A stretch of DNA of 64,000 nt from Anaerolineales bacterium (lineage in GTDB: Bacteria; Chloroflexota; Anaerolineae; Aggregatilineales; J027), in the NCBI GenBank assembly GCA_020634155.1, contig JACKCI010000001.1, forward strand, positions 1,302,001 to 1,366,000, written 5' to 3'. Of the stretch, positions 7,882 through 16,789 are shown piece after piece; position 1 is the stretch's first letter; every line of letters begins with the position of its first letter. The position numbers and the translations under genes were made by a program. The notes under the pieces are model-generated. The model worked only from the letters and a program-made list of their open reading frames with translations. It did not search any database and was not told the DNA's origin.

Positions 7882-9003
7882 TCAATATTCCATAATCCGA
7901 ATATCAGACGGGGCAAGATCCCAAGGCAAGCTCCAACGCCTAACACTATAATCATCTATGGAAACCTCTACCACTTCAGAGATTAAAGGATCACCCTCAC
8001 CATAATTAGTAGCATAGTAGGATGCTAGGAACGTACTCTCATCACCTACCCATGTGACATCTGTCCACTGAGCCGGCTCTGCCCGACTAACGTCAGCCCA
8101 ATCACTGCTCCACACAAGATTACCTGTGTCACTCCAAAGCAAGAGCGGGTTCAAACCATATTTCCAACCTGCAATATATCTACCCGATGCAGACCACTCA
8201 AATCTAAGACTGGAAGAATACGGTATAGAGCCAAATCGCATAGAGGAAGCTGTACCTAAATCATACAACCACACATCTCCCAAAAGCCACGAAGCAGCAT
8301 CCCTAGTGGCAAAAACAACACGCCGCATATCGGGAGAAAATGCTAAAGGTGCCTTAAGAGTTCCATCAATCTGACTATAACTAAGCTCATCTGCGCTCTG
8401 CCAACCATCAGACAACACAACCACATCATCAATTTCAACATCCACAAAATTGGCAGGTACACAATGAACACCAAATTCTACAACGCTGTCTATCTGCACC
8501 AACTGATAACAATCCCAGAGCCAAGGTTCTACCTGTTTACGCTCGATATCCACCAGCCATAGCGCCTCTACTCTCGGTATCTGATAGTTAGGATTAGCAG
8601 TTTCAACCATAACTCCAGCTTGAATAACAGCATAACGTCCACCCAACAGCCAATACCATCTGGCAAAGTCAAAGCCATCTGAGCTATCTAACATCAACCT
8701 AGTTTGCTCACTATCATCCAGGTTAACTAAAAAGATACTACCCTCAGCTAGATTATCAGGGTACAAGTAGAGAACATGGTTGTTATCAGGAGATAGAACA
8801 CCATACCAATCCTCAGAAACGCCATATACACTAGACATATCTTTAAGTTGTTCTTCCCCCGTATCTAAAAGATATGTACCAGGTTGATCAAACAACAATA
8901 CCATGTAGTGCCCATCATTTCGAGCAGATACAAAGACCTGTACCCCTGATAGAAGCAAACCGTATACCAGAAGTACAGCAAAACACCTACAAACTAGCGA
9001 CAT
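7882..9003 (-). CDS. Exported beta-propeller-like protein
   Basis: 373 residues. Hydrophobic N-terminus (FAVLLVYGLLLSGVQVFV) consistent with a signal peptide or anchor. The body has repeated beta-strand segments with D-N-x-H-V-L-Y-L, FARWYWLLGGRYAV, FSPDMRRVVFATRD and FEWSASGRYIAGW, the spacing of TolB/WD40-like blades in which an S-P-D or S-x-G turn precedes each strand. Likely a periplasmic or surface propeller of unknown ligand. Its start overlaps the end of the upstream HTH-fusion gene by 10 bp, so the two are translated from one message. No catalytic residues recognised. Confidence 0.6.
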   Translation of the reverse strand: MSLVCRCFAVLLVYGLLLSGVQVFVSARNDGHYMVLLFDQPGTYLLDTGEEQLKDMSSVYGVSEDWYGVLSPDNNHVLYLYPDNLAEGSIFLVNLDDSEQTRLMLDSSDGFDFARWYWLLGGRYAVIQAGVMVETANPNYQIPRVEALWLVDIERKQVEPWLWDCYQLVQIDSVVEFGVHCVPANFVDVEIDDVVVLSDGWQSADELSYSQIDGTLKAPLAFSPDMRRVVFATRDAASWLLGDVWLYDLGTASSMRFGSIPYSSSLRFEWSASGRYIAGWKYGLNPLLLWSDTGNLVWSSDWADVSRAEPAQWTDVTWVGDESTFLASYYATNYGEGDPLISEVVEVSIDDYSVRRWSLPWDLAPSDIRIMEY

Positions 9004-9707
9004 GTCACCTCCAAATCACCATAATTCGCACCAATAAGGTTATTGAAAACTATAGTGCCAGTGCCATCCAGAGTTCCGACTATTCTATATTGAAGCCCAC
9101 CACGAATAGCAAACTGTAACTTGAGATTATCATCGGGCAAATTCTCAGGGTAAGCGAACATACACTGTAAATCCGCAACATACTGATCGGCTGCTGCCCT
9201 AGATGGAAAATGCTGAAAATAATAGAATCCAGAGAGATCACCGTAAAGAGGGCTAATAGGATAACTATCAATCCAAGAAGGTAACGACTGGTGAATGGTA
9301 TTCAAGGGCAATTCTGCATAATCACCTTGCATATCCTGAAAAATCCTATCAACGGTCTGGTCAATCGTCTCATCAGATGGTGGAGTAAAAGGATCCAATT
9401 GAGTCACACCAAAGGTCGCCATGTACTCACGCCATCTTGTTGACCCTTGGAAAATACAGCTTAAATTAGGTGTTCTACAATTAGCCCAATTATAACCTAG
9501 ATCAATCAACCTGTTTAAGACCAAAGTAGCTACAATTTCCCACTGATCCTCATGTCCCACTGCTTCTCCTGTGTCTTGGCGTAACCACCCGTAAATGGTT
9601 TTTGTGCTCACCCCATATTGATCTGCCAAATCTGCGACCCGCTCTCCGGCCTGCACTTTTTCAACAATTTCCTGTTTGATCGCTGTGGCAATCCGACGAC
9701 CCCGCAT
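8994..9707 (-). CDS. Transposase-type HTH fused to an unknown domain
   Basis: 237 residues. Residues 1-50 are a helix-turn-helix of the IS3/IS630 transposase type (EIVEKVQAGERVADLADQYG, then STKTIYGWLR). The remaining 185 residues show no DDE motif; they are rich in aromatic residues and Asp/Pro, including segments such as YNWANCRTPNLSC and PISPLYGDLSGFYYFQHF, and look like an extracytoplasmic or ligand-binding domain. The fusion is unusual. It overlaps the downstream propeller-like gene by 10 bp. It may be a regulator using a domesticated transposase HTH, or a chimera left by a transposition event; I cannot tell which. Confidence 0.5.
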   Translation of the reverse strand: MRGRRIATAIKQEIVEKVQAGERVADLADQYGVSTKTIYGWLRQDTGEAVGHEDQWEIVATLVLNRLIDLGYNWANCRTPNLSCIFQGSTRWREYMATFGVTQLDPFTPPSDETIDQTVDRIFQDMQGDYAELPLNTIHQSLPSWIDSYPISPLYGDLSGFYYFQHFPSRAAADQYVADLQCMFAYPENLPDDNLKLQFAIRGGLQYRIVGTLDGTGTIVFNNLIGANYGDLEVTCR

Positions 9708-9778
9708 GGGTCACCCCTTTTTTGTCTTCTATTATCTCAGACTTTTGTCTTATTTTACGGGATACCCATCAACTTGGC

Positions 9779-10381
9779 TCACTCTAAACTAAACTTGATA
9801 GCTTTATCCATGCTCTGTAATTCCCTAATTTTACTTTCAAAAAATTCTCGAATGTGAGATGAGAATTCATTGTCTTGTGCAAGTCTTTCGAGCAATTGAA
9901 TAACATCTGACTTTGATGTTGCAGTTATCATATGCAGCAATCTTTCTCGCTGCCCTCTGTTTCTTATTTTATGAGTATTCGCTGTCCAAATTGCCATAAA
10001 ATCTTCAATACAGGCTTCTTCAAAATCACTGGCGTGTTCTAGTGTTGCGCTTAATCGAGCAAGACGCACTCTTGTCTCATTATCGAGACTCAGGTTTTCC
10101 TTCAATAGGAGACTGCATTTCTCAACCACATATCTTGTGCTGAATGACCACTCTATCATCAAGTAAATTTCCGTCAGGCGTGCATCGAATGAACTAGGGT
10201 GTTCTTTGATGACACTCCGCACAAAGTGAAGAAGATCGAACTTGTGGGATAAAACAAGATTAGTTAGAACAGAATCCGGTTGAAGCAAAGCCGCTTGGCG
10301 AAATCCTTTATTCGCCTCCACGAAGCGGTTTTCTTCAAATGCGGCCTCAGCATCTCTCAAAATTTTATCAATGTTGTTCAT
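9779..10381 (-). CDS. TPR-like helical protein
   Basis: 200 residues, almost entirely helical. The N-terminal motif ILRDAEAAFEENRFVEANKG followed by FRQAALLQPDS matches a tetratricopeptide repeat (A-x-x-x-F/Y...A...F...A..L.P). Further degenerate helix pairs follow (EHPSSFDARLTEIYLMIEW, SKSDVIQLLERLA). TPR proteins act as protein-protein scaffolds. It is the first gene of a possible minus-strand run (9779, 8994, 7882) but lies about 70 bp from the next gene, so co-transcription is uncertain. No effector domain visible. Confidence 0.6.
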   Translation of the reverse strand: MNNIDKILRDAEAAFEENRFVEANKGFRQAALLQPDSVLTNLVLSHKFDLLHFVRSVIKEHPSSFDARLTEIYLMIEWSFSTRYVVEKCSLLLKENLSLDNETRVRLARLSATLEHASDFEEACIEDFMAIWTANTHKIRNRGQRERLLHMITATSKSDVIQLLERLAQDNEFSSHIREFFESKIRELQSMDKAIKFSLE

Positions 10382-10396
10382 ATGCCTTCTTTCCAG

Positions 10397-10983
10397 CTAC
10401 TTACCACTCGCCATCTTTACTACTCCCCATTCTCCGGTAATGCTATCGTAGTTTGCTGAGATATTAATCCATTTTGGAATTGAATTAGGCACCAAACTCT
10501 CAATAGTCGCCTGATAACGTATTCCTATAAATCCATATATAGGATCTGGATTTACCATTTGTGTCCTTGATACGAAAGGCAGTAAATACCAGTCCGTACC
10601 TTCACCCGGTTTTACCCCTCTATGTTAACCCCTTCTCCTTGAGTCCTGATTTTCCTTTCTAGAGTATACTCTAGCGAATTTTCAGGCCAATCACTTATAA
10701 ATCCAACATCATCATCACTATCATTACCATTAGGAGCAAATAAATTATACACCCCTAGCGCTCCAACTGCATCAAGTGCCGTTGGCAAAGGAATCGCAAC
10801 AGGAAGAGCATAAGAGGGAACCATAGCCAACAGACTCTGATTATAGGTTCCTACTGCCCGGAAACTTACCCCGCCCAGCCCCAATGGGACATTAAAAGAC
10901 CAAGTCTGTCGCGTACTTTGTGTCGAGGCTCCTAGGCTAACAGTCAGTTGGGCTACGCCCATACCAAATTCGCCAAGAGTCAC
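10397..10983 (-). pseudogene. Frameshifted, probably truncated gene remnant
   Basis: Two open frames follow each other on the minus strand. The first (10983-10612, 123 residues, GTG start) ends TQGEGVNIEG; a second frame continues from about 10620 through GVKPGEGTDWYLLPFVSRTQ to ITGEWGVVKMASGK and a TAG at 10397. The total of 587 bp is not a multiple of three, as expected after a one-base indel. The first part is Gly/Val/Ser rich and beta-like. The 5' end stops near transposon-like repeats at 10991-11096, suggesting truncation there. Family not recognised. Confidence 0.45.
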
Positions 10984-10990
10984 CCCTTTG

Positions 10991-11096
10991 GAATTAGAAC
11001 ATTTGAGCTATTGCGATAGTTTCATGACAGACAAATTTGTCAGGCAAAGCAATCTTTCTAACTGAATTAGAACAAATTTTCTACGCGATTAGAACC
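10991..11096. repeat. ATTAGAAC repeats resembling a transposon end
   Basis: Three direct copies of a gATTAGAAC motif occur on the plus strand at 10991-11000, 11064-11073 and 11087-11095; the last two are 22-23 bp apart with partly shared flanks (AAATTTTCTA / TTTCTAACT). Spaced repeats of this kind are found at transposase-binding ends. No transposase gene lies beside them. Confidence 0.35.
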
Positions 11097-11187
11097 AAAG
11101 CCCCGTTTCGGCTGATGCCAAGCCATTAACATGACGCGCAAGCGCCCTTGCCCAGCCGCGGTGAGTGGGTACCGCTGACTGACTCCA

Positions 11188-11730
11188 TCATTCCCCGAGA
11201 TTTACAGCGATACTCTCATTGGGTGTGGCTAGTGGCCCAGCTAATCCATAGCGAGCCAGTAGCCCTAACACGGCGGGCTGACAGTTGTCCAGTAGCGGTA
11301 CCAATCTATCCGGGCGGGGTTGGTGGGTTTCGGAGATTTGACGGATGTCGATAATCATTTTGGCCTCATTGTCAAAGATAATATGATAATGCTCGTCGGT
11401 GTCATGCCCCCAAGCGTCGATGGTGTCGTCACCACGCTTCTTGACCAGATAGCCACAAGCCTCAGCAATGCGGCTGGCAATGACAAAGACTTCATCGCGG
11501 GTACCTGTGTGAGGCAAATCCATCTCGCCAAAGATGTGCAGGATAGGGGTTCGACTGCCTTCCCAGAGGTCAATGTCGAGGTTGGGGGGATAATGCACGA
11601 TGGGATACTTCTGGCCCTTGACCCATGCTGTACCCAAGAAGGCTGCCAGCATGTCCCCATCCAAGAACTGGAGGCCGGGAATGGGTTGGTGGTCAAAGGG
11701 AGTCGGCTTGTCCTTGGGGTACCATGCCAT
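11188..11730 (-). CDS. Uncharacterised cytosolic protein
   Basis: 180 residues. Begins MAWYPKDKPTPFDHQPIPG. The central region contains WGHDTDEHYHIIFDNEAKMI with clustered His/Asp residues, which could bind metal. Acidic overall; no signal peptide or membrane segment. It is the only substantial open frame between the pseudogene remnant and the long gap at 11731-12271. I do not recognise the family; the His/Asp cluster is the only clue to chemistry and may be fortuitous. Confidence 0.45.
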   Translation of the reverse strand: MAWYPKDKPTPFDHQPIPGLQFLDGDMLAAFLGTAWVKGQKYPIVHYPPNLDIDLWEGSRTPILHIFGEMDLPHTGTRDEVFVIASRIAEACGYLVKKRGDDTIDAWGHDTDEHYHIIFDNEAKMIIDIRQISETHQPRPDRLVPLLDNCQPAVLGLLARYGLAGPLATPNESIAVNLGE

Positions 11731-12271
11731 ATGTTTGTATCATAGCACACGCCCCAGGCCTTCATTCCTTGTGTCTTACTGCGATAGGTCTTGTCCTCAC
11801 TCCAAAACCACCCTACACTTGAAGCCAGAAAGGTCACACCCTTCCCATTTGGCTATTGAGTAGCACTGGGTGGTTGCTGAGGTCGTTTCGGATTTGGGAG
11901 AACCTCTCAATGAGGTTAATCGTACTGCATGCAGGACGGATTGACCTTGTTCAGCGGCTTCCCCCGATTTCGTAGCGACTTGAAGCAACTCAACCGTTCG
12001 CGGCTGGGTAGCTAGATGCAGAAGCGTGTTGACCTTTCTCTATTCCGGATCACCCATAGGGTTACTTTTCCTCAAGACCCTATCCCCCTCCCCATTATTG
12101 ACTACGTTTGCGGGCTTGCCAGCCCCTAGCCGCATCCGGTAGGCTAGACCCATTCCGCTTCTGACAGTTACCCACCTGTTGCGGGTGACTGGTGTCGGCA
12201 TCTGTTGCCCCATGTGCCACACCTTGGGTGGCGGCTGGGTCAACAGCGCCACAGAAGGCAGAAGTTTCTAC
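11731..12271. other. Intergenic stretch without a recognisable gene
   Basis: About 540 bp with only short overlapping open frames on both strands, none with a convincing start, ribosome site or composition. Short inverted repeats (ACCC...GGGT, CCAC...GTGG) near 12170-12240 are weak. It ends at the terminator of the replication-relaxation operon. Confidence 0.5.
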
Positions 12272-12306
12272 AAAAAGGCTACTACATCAGCTGTAGTAGC
12301 CTTTTT
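12272..12306 (-). terminator. Strong terminator after the replication-relaxation gene
   Basis: AAAGGCTACTACA pairs with TGTAGTAGCCTTT around TCAGC, with T-runs on both sides, so it could work in either direction. It sits 5 bp beyond the stop at 12311 and ends the TraG-like/replication-relaxation operon. Confidence 0.85.
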
Positions 12307-12310
12307 TCTC

Positions 12311-13183
12311 TCAATTAATCAGGGCTTGGGGAGTGGTCAGGGTCGCTACCCGCCAAATGGGGTGCCGCAGAACCGTCGCGGTCGTCAGGGTGTCGAGGGT
12401 GGTAAACCAAAACCGTTGCTCACCCCCCACCCCTTCGGTCACTCGTTTCAAGTTATCCAGTCGGGTTGGGGAGATGGTGACGGTCAAGACCCGCAGACTC
12501 TTGGTCTGGTAACGTTGCTGGTACACCCCTGACCGATAGTATTGAATATAAGCGGCTACCTTCTGTCCAAAGCGCTTGGTCGCCATGGAGCCGCGATCCA
12601 GCTCAAGGAAAAAGTGGGCCACACCCAAGGGCGTGTTCAAGACAAAATAGCTGTCCGGAATCAGTGAGACGGTCTCGCTGCGGCCCGTGGCAGTGCGAAT
12701 GGTCACCCGGTCATAATCGGCTTTGAGGTCGTTCTCACCGCGCCACTGCACAAGCCCAAAGCCAGCCTGTGCCCGGCAAGCCAAGGTGAAAGCAATCCGA
12801 ACTTGGTTAATCGCCAGACCATGTTCTAAAAACTGGGTGCTGACTTGTTTGAGGCTACTCGACCACTCGACCTCGATACCCCGCTGGGCCTGCAGCACCT
12901 CGGCTCCGCGTTTGTCCAACACATACAGAATGGGGGTGTTCATCTTGTCGATGTAAACCCCAAGGAAGCGGCGGTCAAGAAAGCCATGTTGGTACAAAGC
13001 TGACAAGCGCTCATAAGCCCGATGCACCGATGGAAAGAACAGCGCTTGCAGGTGTTGGGTGGTCAACACCCGATACTCGTAGACCGCCTGAATGACATCA
13101 AGGTCACGCTCAGTCAAGCGTATTGGGGGTGGGTCAGGTACCCGCTCATCACGGCGGGCACGCTGACGTTGGTCACTCGACAT
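12311..13183 (-). CDS. Replication-relaxation family protein
   Basis: 290 residues. The N-terminal 100 residues form a winged helix typical of the Replic_Relax family: LTERDLDVIQAVYEYRVLTT followed by QHLQALFF and AYERLSALYQHGFLDRR. The rest (about 110-270) is a mixed alpha/beta domain containing IPDSYFVLN and FFLELDRGS, recalling the D...E-x-D pattern of nuclease-like folds in this family. Such proteins accompany plasmid replication or mobilisation genes and are thought to act on element DNA. It lies 14 bp downstream of the TraG-like ATPase on the same strand, so they are one operon. If the element has a relaxase, this is the best candidate by position. Confidence 0.75.
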   Translation of the reverse strand: MSSDQRQRARRDERVPDPPPIRLTERDLDVIQAVYEYRVLTTQHLQALFFPSVHRAYERLSALYQHGFLDRRFLGVYIDKMNTPILYVLDKRGAEVLQAQRGIEVEWSSSLKQVSTQFLEHGLAINQVRIAFTLACRAQAGFGLVQWRGENDLKADYDRVTIRTATGRSETVSLIPDSYFVLNTPLGVAHFFLELDRGSMATKRFGQKVAAYIQYYRSGVYQQRYQTKSLRVLTVTISPTRLDNLKRVTEGVGGEQRFWFTTLDTLTTATVLRHPIWRVATLTTPQALIN

Positions 13184-13197
13184 TCACTACCTCCCTG

Positions 13198-15927
13198 CTA
13201 TTGTGCATCATAGAAACTGACCGTATCACTGGGTGGTCGTTGGCGAGGATAGCGGTCTTGTAACCATGTTAGCACTTCATCACGGGTACGTGGCATAAAC
13301 TGGTGGGCGGATGTTGCTCGGAGCTGGGGATAGCGCAGCCAGTCATCGGGTCGGTCAAGGGGAGGCAGGGTCTCAAGCGTAAACGGGGGGCTGATTTCGC
13401 CTTCGTGCTGCATGGTCACGGCTGCCGTGTAGCGTTCCAACATCACTAGTTGTTCAGCTTGGAATTGCGGACGCAAGCGGACCCCCATCATTTTGGCGTC
13501 ATCAGGACTGCAACGAAAGACGATTGAGGTGCCAACATTGCCCATAATGGCATCAAGAGTAGCGCCTTGTAGCTGGCCCAAAAACTGATTAGCAACCGTC
13601 ATGGACAAGCCAAATTTGCGGGCTTCTGAAAAAAGGATCGGCAGCGAGGTCGTCACGAAGCGCTGGACTTCATCAATATACACATAGAAGGTATCATCCA
13701 TCGGATGTTGCATGGCGGTGGTCTGCAACATCGAGATAAGGAACGAGCCAATTAGGTTACGCTCGGTCTGAGGCACCGCCGTTTCAGGGATATTCAGCGA
13801 GACCAAGATAATTTTCTTGTTTGCCATCCACTCCCGTAACGGCAAGGTATCGGGATGGCATAGCATGGGATACAGCACTGGATTACCATAGAAGGGAGTC
13901 AGCCGCGACATAATCGGTTCGTGCATTTGCCGCCGCTGGGCGACCGACATGAATTCGTAGTCATCCCAAACTTGAATGGCAAAGGGATTGGTGCTGACCT
14001 CAAGCAACTGGCGGCGGTAAGCATCATCGGTGAAAACCCGCGACAAGTCACGCATGGTTGCCTGTGGGTCATTGACCAACAACGCTGCCGAAGCCCGCAA
14101 GTACTTGGCAACTCGCACATAGGTCTCGCTGCCCTCAAAGAGACTTTCGATAACATCCACCACTCGTCCTGTTCCGGTCACCAGATGATCGGTTCGCATC
14201 GGATTAAGCGGCGGTGGGTTGTGGGGATTATTGATGTCAACGATAACCACATCTTGCCAGCGCTGGTCAGGAATACTGCGCTCGACGATAGCCTCAACCA
14301 AAGATCCGTGCGGATCAATGACCGCCACTCCACAGCCCTCAGCAATGTCATTGTGTATCATATTGTGCATCAGGTTGCTCTTCCCCATCCCCGTCTTGCC
14401 CACAATATTGACATGCTGACGACGGTCATGGCGATTGAGATAAACAGGGATAGGGCGACCCCGATAGAAAGCGGTACCAAGTAGACTACCTTTGGCATTT
14501 TCAATAACCTTCGGAGATGGTGCAACACGAAGTGTACCCCAGCGGATTTTTGCACCACTAAACTCTTGGTTGGGTAGGTGCCATAAGGCTGCTATCTCGC
14601 GTGTCTCCAAGACCATGCGTGGCAGGCGTTGTAATTTGGTAGCCTCACCCAACATTTGGGCTTGATACAGCCCAATGGTGCTTGCTATAGACATATTATC
14701 ATCAGATACCCTTGTTGTGGTTTCATCCAAACGATGGATCATCTGGAGCGCCTGATAGGGGATGTTCATATAGTTAGCGAAATGGCTTTCCGCTACATAC
14801 AGTAACTCCTTCATACGTGTCTCGGTTGGAGCCTCAACTTCGACCGCCATCAGCACATTAAACAGACGCTGACGGAGCTTTTCTTCCATAATACGTTGAT
14901 CACGCGGAATGAAGCGTTCGGTGCGGTCGTTACCTGAAATAACCTTGAACGCAGCATCATTCGTACCACCTCGAATTAGAAATTGCAGGGGATGGATGGC
15001 AGATTGAGTAATGTGTTTCTGTGCTTCTCGATAAGTCTGGCGTGATGCTGCACCCATAACGAAAAGGGTGTAATGCACGTATTCTCCCTTTTCCAGTTCG
15101 CTCATAAACTCGGTTAAGGCTGTTAATGGATCTGTTTTGGCAAAGTCCTCAAGGTAGCGCAACGGACAGACAAAATGCTCAAATTGCCCAAAACGTCCAA
15201 TAACCCGTGTGCTACTTGTTTGACTGACACCCTCCAAGTGATGCGTAACCTCAGCACCCGGATAGCTGCTGCGGATAATATGTTCGATCGTTTCTGGGGA
15301 CAGGTTGTAGTGTAAATCAAGGAGTTGCCACTTAACTTGTTTGCGAGACGCCTTTATCCGCAGGCCTAGATAGGGAAAAGCAAACAACAACTTGTCAATC
15401 AACATCAAGGCTAAATCGTGGTTCTTAGCAGTAGTTCGCGGTATGGCAATGGTGTAGACTATGGCTTGCTCAAGGACAGGTGGCGCAACGGAGCGCACAC
15501 GCAGTGAATTGGGAAGTCGGGTAACGACAACTAGCGCAAGGCCGCCAAAACTGATAAGCCAAACTCCAGTCGTAGCCCGTTGCTGTGCCTCTCGCTCCAA
15601 GCGGGCCACCCTATAGCCATTGGAAGGATAAGGATAATTGGATTGGGTAGTTTGGATTGATTGAGCATCACGATAAATATCGTAGCCTTGTCCCACATAG
15701 CCAGTTCCAAAAGCAATTAGGGCAATCCCAGCAACGGTCAAAGCTATCCGCACGTACCGCAGAAAATTAACGTTCTCGATTTGATCTCGATTGCGACGTC
15801 TCAACGTCACAATTGCTAACACAACCAGCACAAAAGTAAAGAGGGTGCCCCACAATGCTCGCCACGCAAACCTCGCCATGGCGTCACTGTCGTCTCGACG
15901 ACGCCTACTCATCATACGCCTCCTCAA
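13198..15927 (-). CDS. TraG/VirD4-like DNA-transfer ATPase
   Basis: 909 residues. The N-terminus has two membrane segments (ALWGTLFTFVLVVLAIVTL and IALTVAGIALIAFGTGYVG) and a third near residue 130, a long soluble region, then a FtsK/HerA-type ATPase: Walker A in NIVGKTGMGKSNLMHN (about 510), IDPHGSLVEAI next to it, Walker B YVYIDEVQRF (about 745) and a conserved VANQFLGQL segment. This is the architecture of type IV coupling proteins that pump DNA in conjugation, or of the related DUF87/TraD-like helicases. ATG codons at residues 1, 5 and 6 are alternative starts. Operon with the replication-relaxation gene. No other secretion-channel gene is visible, so it may borrow a channel. Confidence 0.8.
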   Translation of the reverse strand: MRRRMMSRRRRDDSDAMARFAWRALWGTLFTFVLVVLAIVTLRRRNRDQIENVNFLRYVRIALTVAGIALIAFGTGYVGQGYDIYRDAQSIQTTQSNYPYPSNGYRVARLEREAQQRATTGVWLISFGGLALVVVTRLPNSLRVRSVAPPVLEQAIVYTIAIPRTTAKNHDLALMLIDKLLFAFPYLGLRIKASRKQVKWQLLDLHYNLSPETIEHIIRSSYPGAEVTHHLEGVSQTSSTRVIGRFGQFEHFVCPLRYLEDFAKTDPLTALTEFMSELEKGEYVHYTLFVMGAASRQTYREAQKHITQSAIHPLQFLIRGGTNDAAFKVISGNDRTERFIPRDQRIMEEKLRQRLFNVLMAVEVEAPTETRMKELLYVAESHFANYMNIPYQALQMIHRLDETTTRVSDDNMSIASTIGLYQAQMLGEATKLQRLPRMVLETREIAALWHLPNQEFSGAKIRWGTLRVAPSPKVIENAKGSLLGTAFYRGRPIPVYLNRHDRRQHVNIVGKTGMGKSNLMHNMIHNDIAEGCGVAVIDPHGSLVEAIVERSIPDQRWQDVVIVDINNPHNPPPLNPMRTDHLVTGTGRVVDVIESLFEGSETYVRVAKYLRASAALLVNDPQATMRDLSRVFTDDAYRRQLLEVSTNPFAIQVWDDYEFMSVAQRRQMHEPIMSRLTPFYGNPVLYPMLCHPDTLPLREWMANKKIILVSLNIPETAVPQTERNLIGSFLISMLQTTAMQHPMDDTFYVYIDEVQRFVTTSLPILFSEARKFGLSMTVANQFLGQLQGATLDAIMGNVGTSIVFRCSPDDAKMMGVRLRPQFQAEQLVMLERYTAAVTMQHEGEISPPFTLETLPPLDRPDDWLRYPQLRATSAHQFMPRTRDEVLTWLQDRYPRQRPPSDTVSFYDAQ

Positions 15928-16097
15928 TAGGCACTATTTAGATTAGCTTACGTCTGGGACTACCGTGCACGATAGCTTGCCAACTCTGGGGCTAAAACAC
16001 CGTTCTGAAAAATAGTTACGATTTGGTCAAAAAACACTTGTTTTTTGAGAAAACTTGACAACTAGGTTTTTCTATCTCATCTGAGGTTCCTTGTTTT

Positions 16098-16322
16098 CTA
16101 GGCGCGGTGTGGGGACTCCCCATGGTCTCCCCCCTTAACAGATTGGATGTACCGATGATAGTCGTCAAGTGGGACAATGGCCGCGACCGGATACCCAGCC
16201 CGCTCGACCACAAAATGCCGATGGTGTTGAGCCACCTGTCGCAGGATTTGACCTGACTTCTGCTGCATGGCGGTGGCGGTAATGGTGCGCGGTTCCGGTG
16301 GCACGGCTCTCATGTTGAACAC
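16098..16322 (-). CDS. Phd/YefM-type antitoxin without an obvious toxin
   Basis: 74 residues. TATAMQQKSGQILRQVAQHH followed by FVVERAGYPVAAIVPLDDYH matches the Phd/YefM antitoxin fold, where N-terminal helices bind DNA and VAAIVPLDDY precedes the toxin-binding tail. The C-terminus (YIQSVKGGDHGESPHRA) is short. No RelE/YoeB or Doc gene is found on either side: the upstream gene is an unrelated 119-residue protein and the downstream gene is the transfer ATPase. It may be a solitary antitoxin or a small regulator of the transfer operon. Confidence 0.75.
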   Translation of the reverse strand: MFNMRAVPPEPRTITATAMQQKSGQILRQVAQHHRHFVVERAGYPVAAIVPLDDYHRYIQSVKGGDHGESPHRA

Positions 16323-16367
16323 CTCCTCATTGTACCATCGCTCGTTACGCCTGTCGTTACGGGGCGT

Positions 16368-16727
16368 TCAATATTGGTCAATCCACAAGTCCCATGTTTC
16401 CGTGTCCGGGTCGAAGGTACCCTGTACCGCCACCGTTTCCGGCAAAATCCGCCCATTTTGCCAGTCTCCAGCCCGTGACAGGCCAAAAAACGCGCTGATG
16501 GTTGGCTCCTCGTCGGGGGTGTCGCGGCGAAGCTCAATCCAGCCACCCCCTTCAATCGGCTCACCCAGTAGCTGCCCTGCCGTGAAGGTATACTCTTCGC
16601 CGTATTCAATGCTGTCGTCGCTGGGGTCTTCTAAATCGCCTTGGGTGCAGCTGGTGGTCGTCAAATCGGGATAGGGGAAGTGGTCAATCGCGGTGTCGTA
16701 CAGGTCTTGGAGGTCAGTGCTTGGCAT
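16368..16727 (-). CDS. Small acidic protein of unknown function
   Basis: 119 residues, strongly acidic (many Asp/Glu), with no signal or membrane segment. Segments such as GGWIELRRDTPDEEPTISAF and VAVQGTFDPDTETWDLWIDQ suggest a small beta-rich fold. It lies 45 bp upstream of the Phd-like antitoxin on the same strand and could be co-transcribed. The highly acidic character recalls DNA-mimic or anti-restriction proteins, but that is only a compositional resemblance. An AT-rich promoter-like stretch (16738-16775) lies upstream. Confidence 0.5.
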   Translation of the reverse strand: MPSTDLQDLYDTAIDHFPYPDLTTTSCTQGDLEDPSDDSIEYGEEYTFTAGQLLGEPIEGGGWIELRRDTPDEEPTISAFFGLSRAGDWQNGRILPETVAVQGTFDPDTETWDLWIDQY

Positions 16728-16789
16728 ATGCTCCTTTGTTATTAATTAATATTACTTAACATTATATAACCTTCTATAATCTTGTCAAG

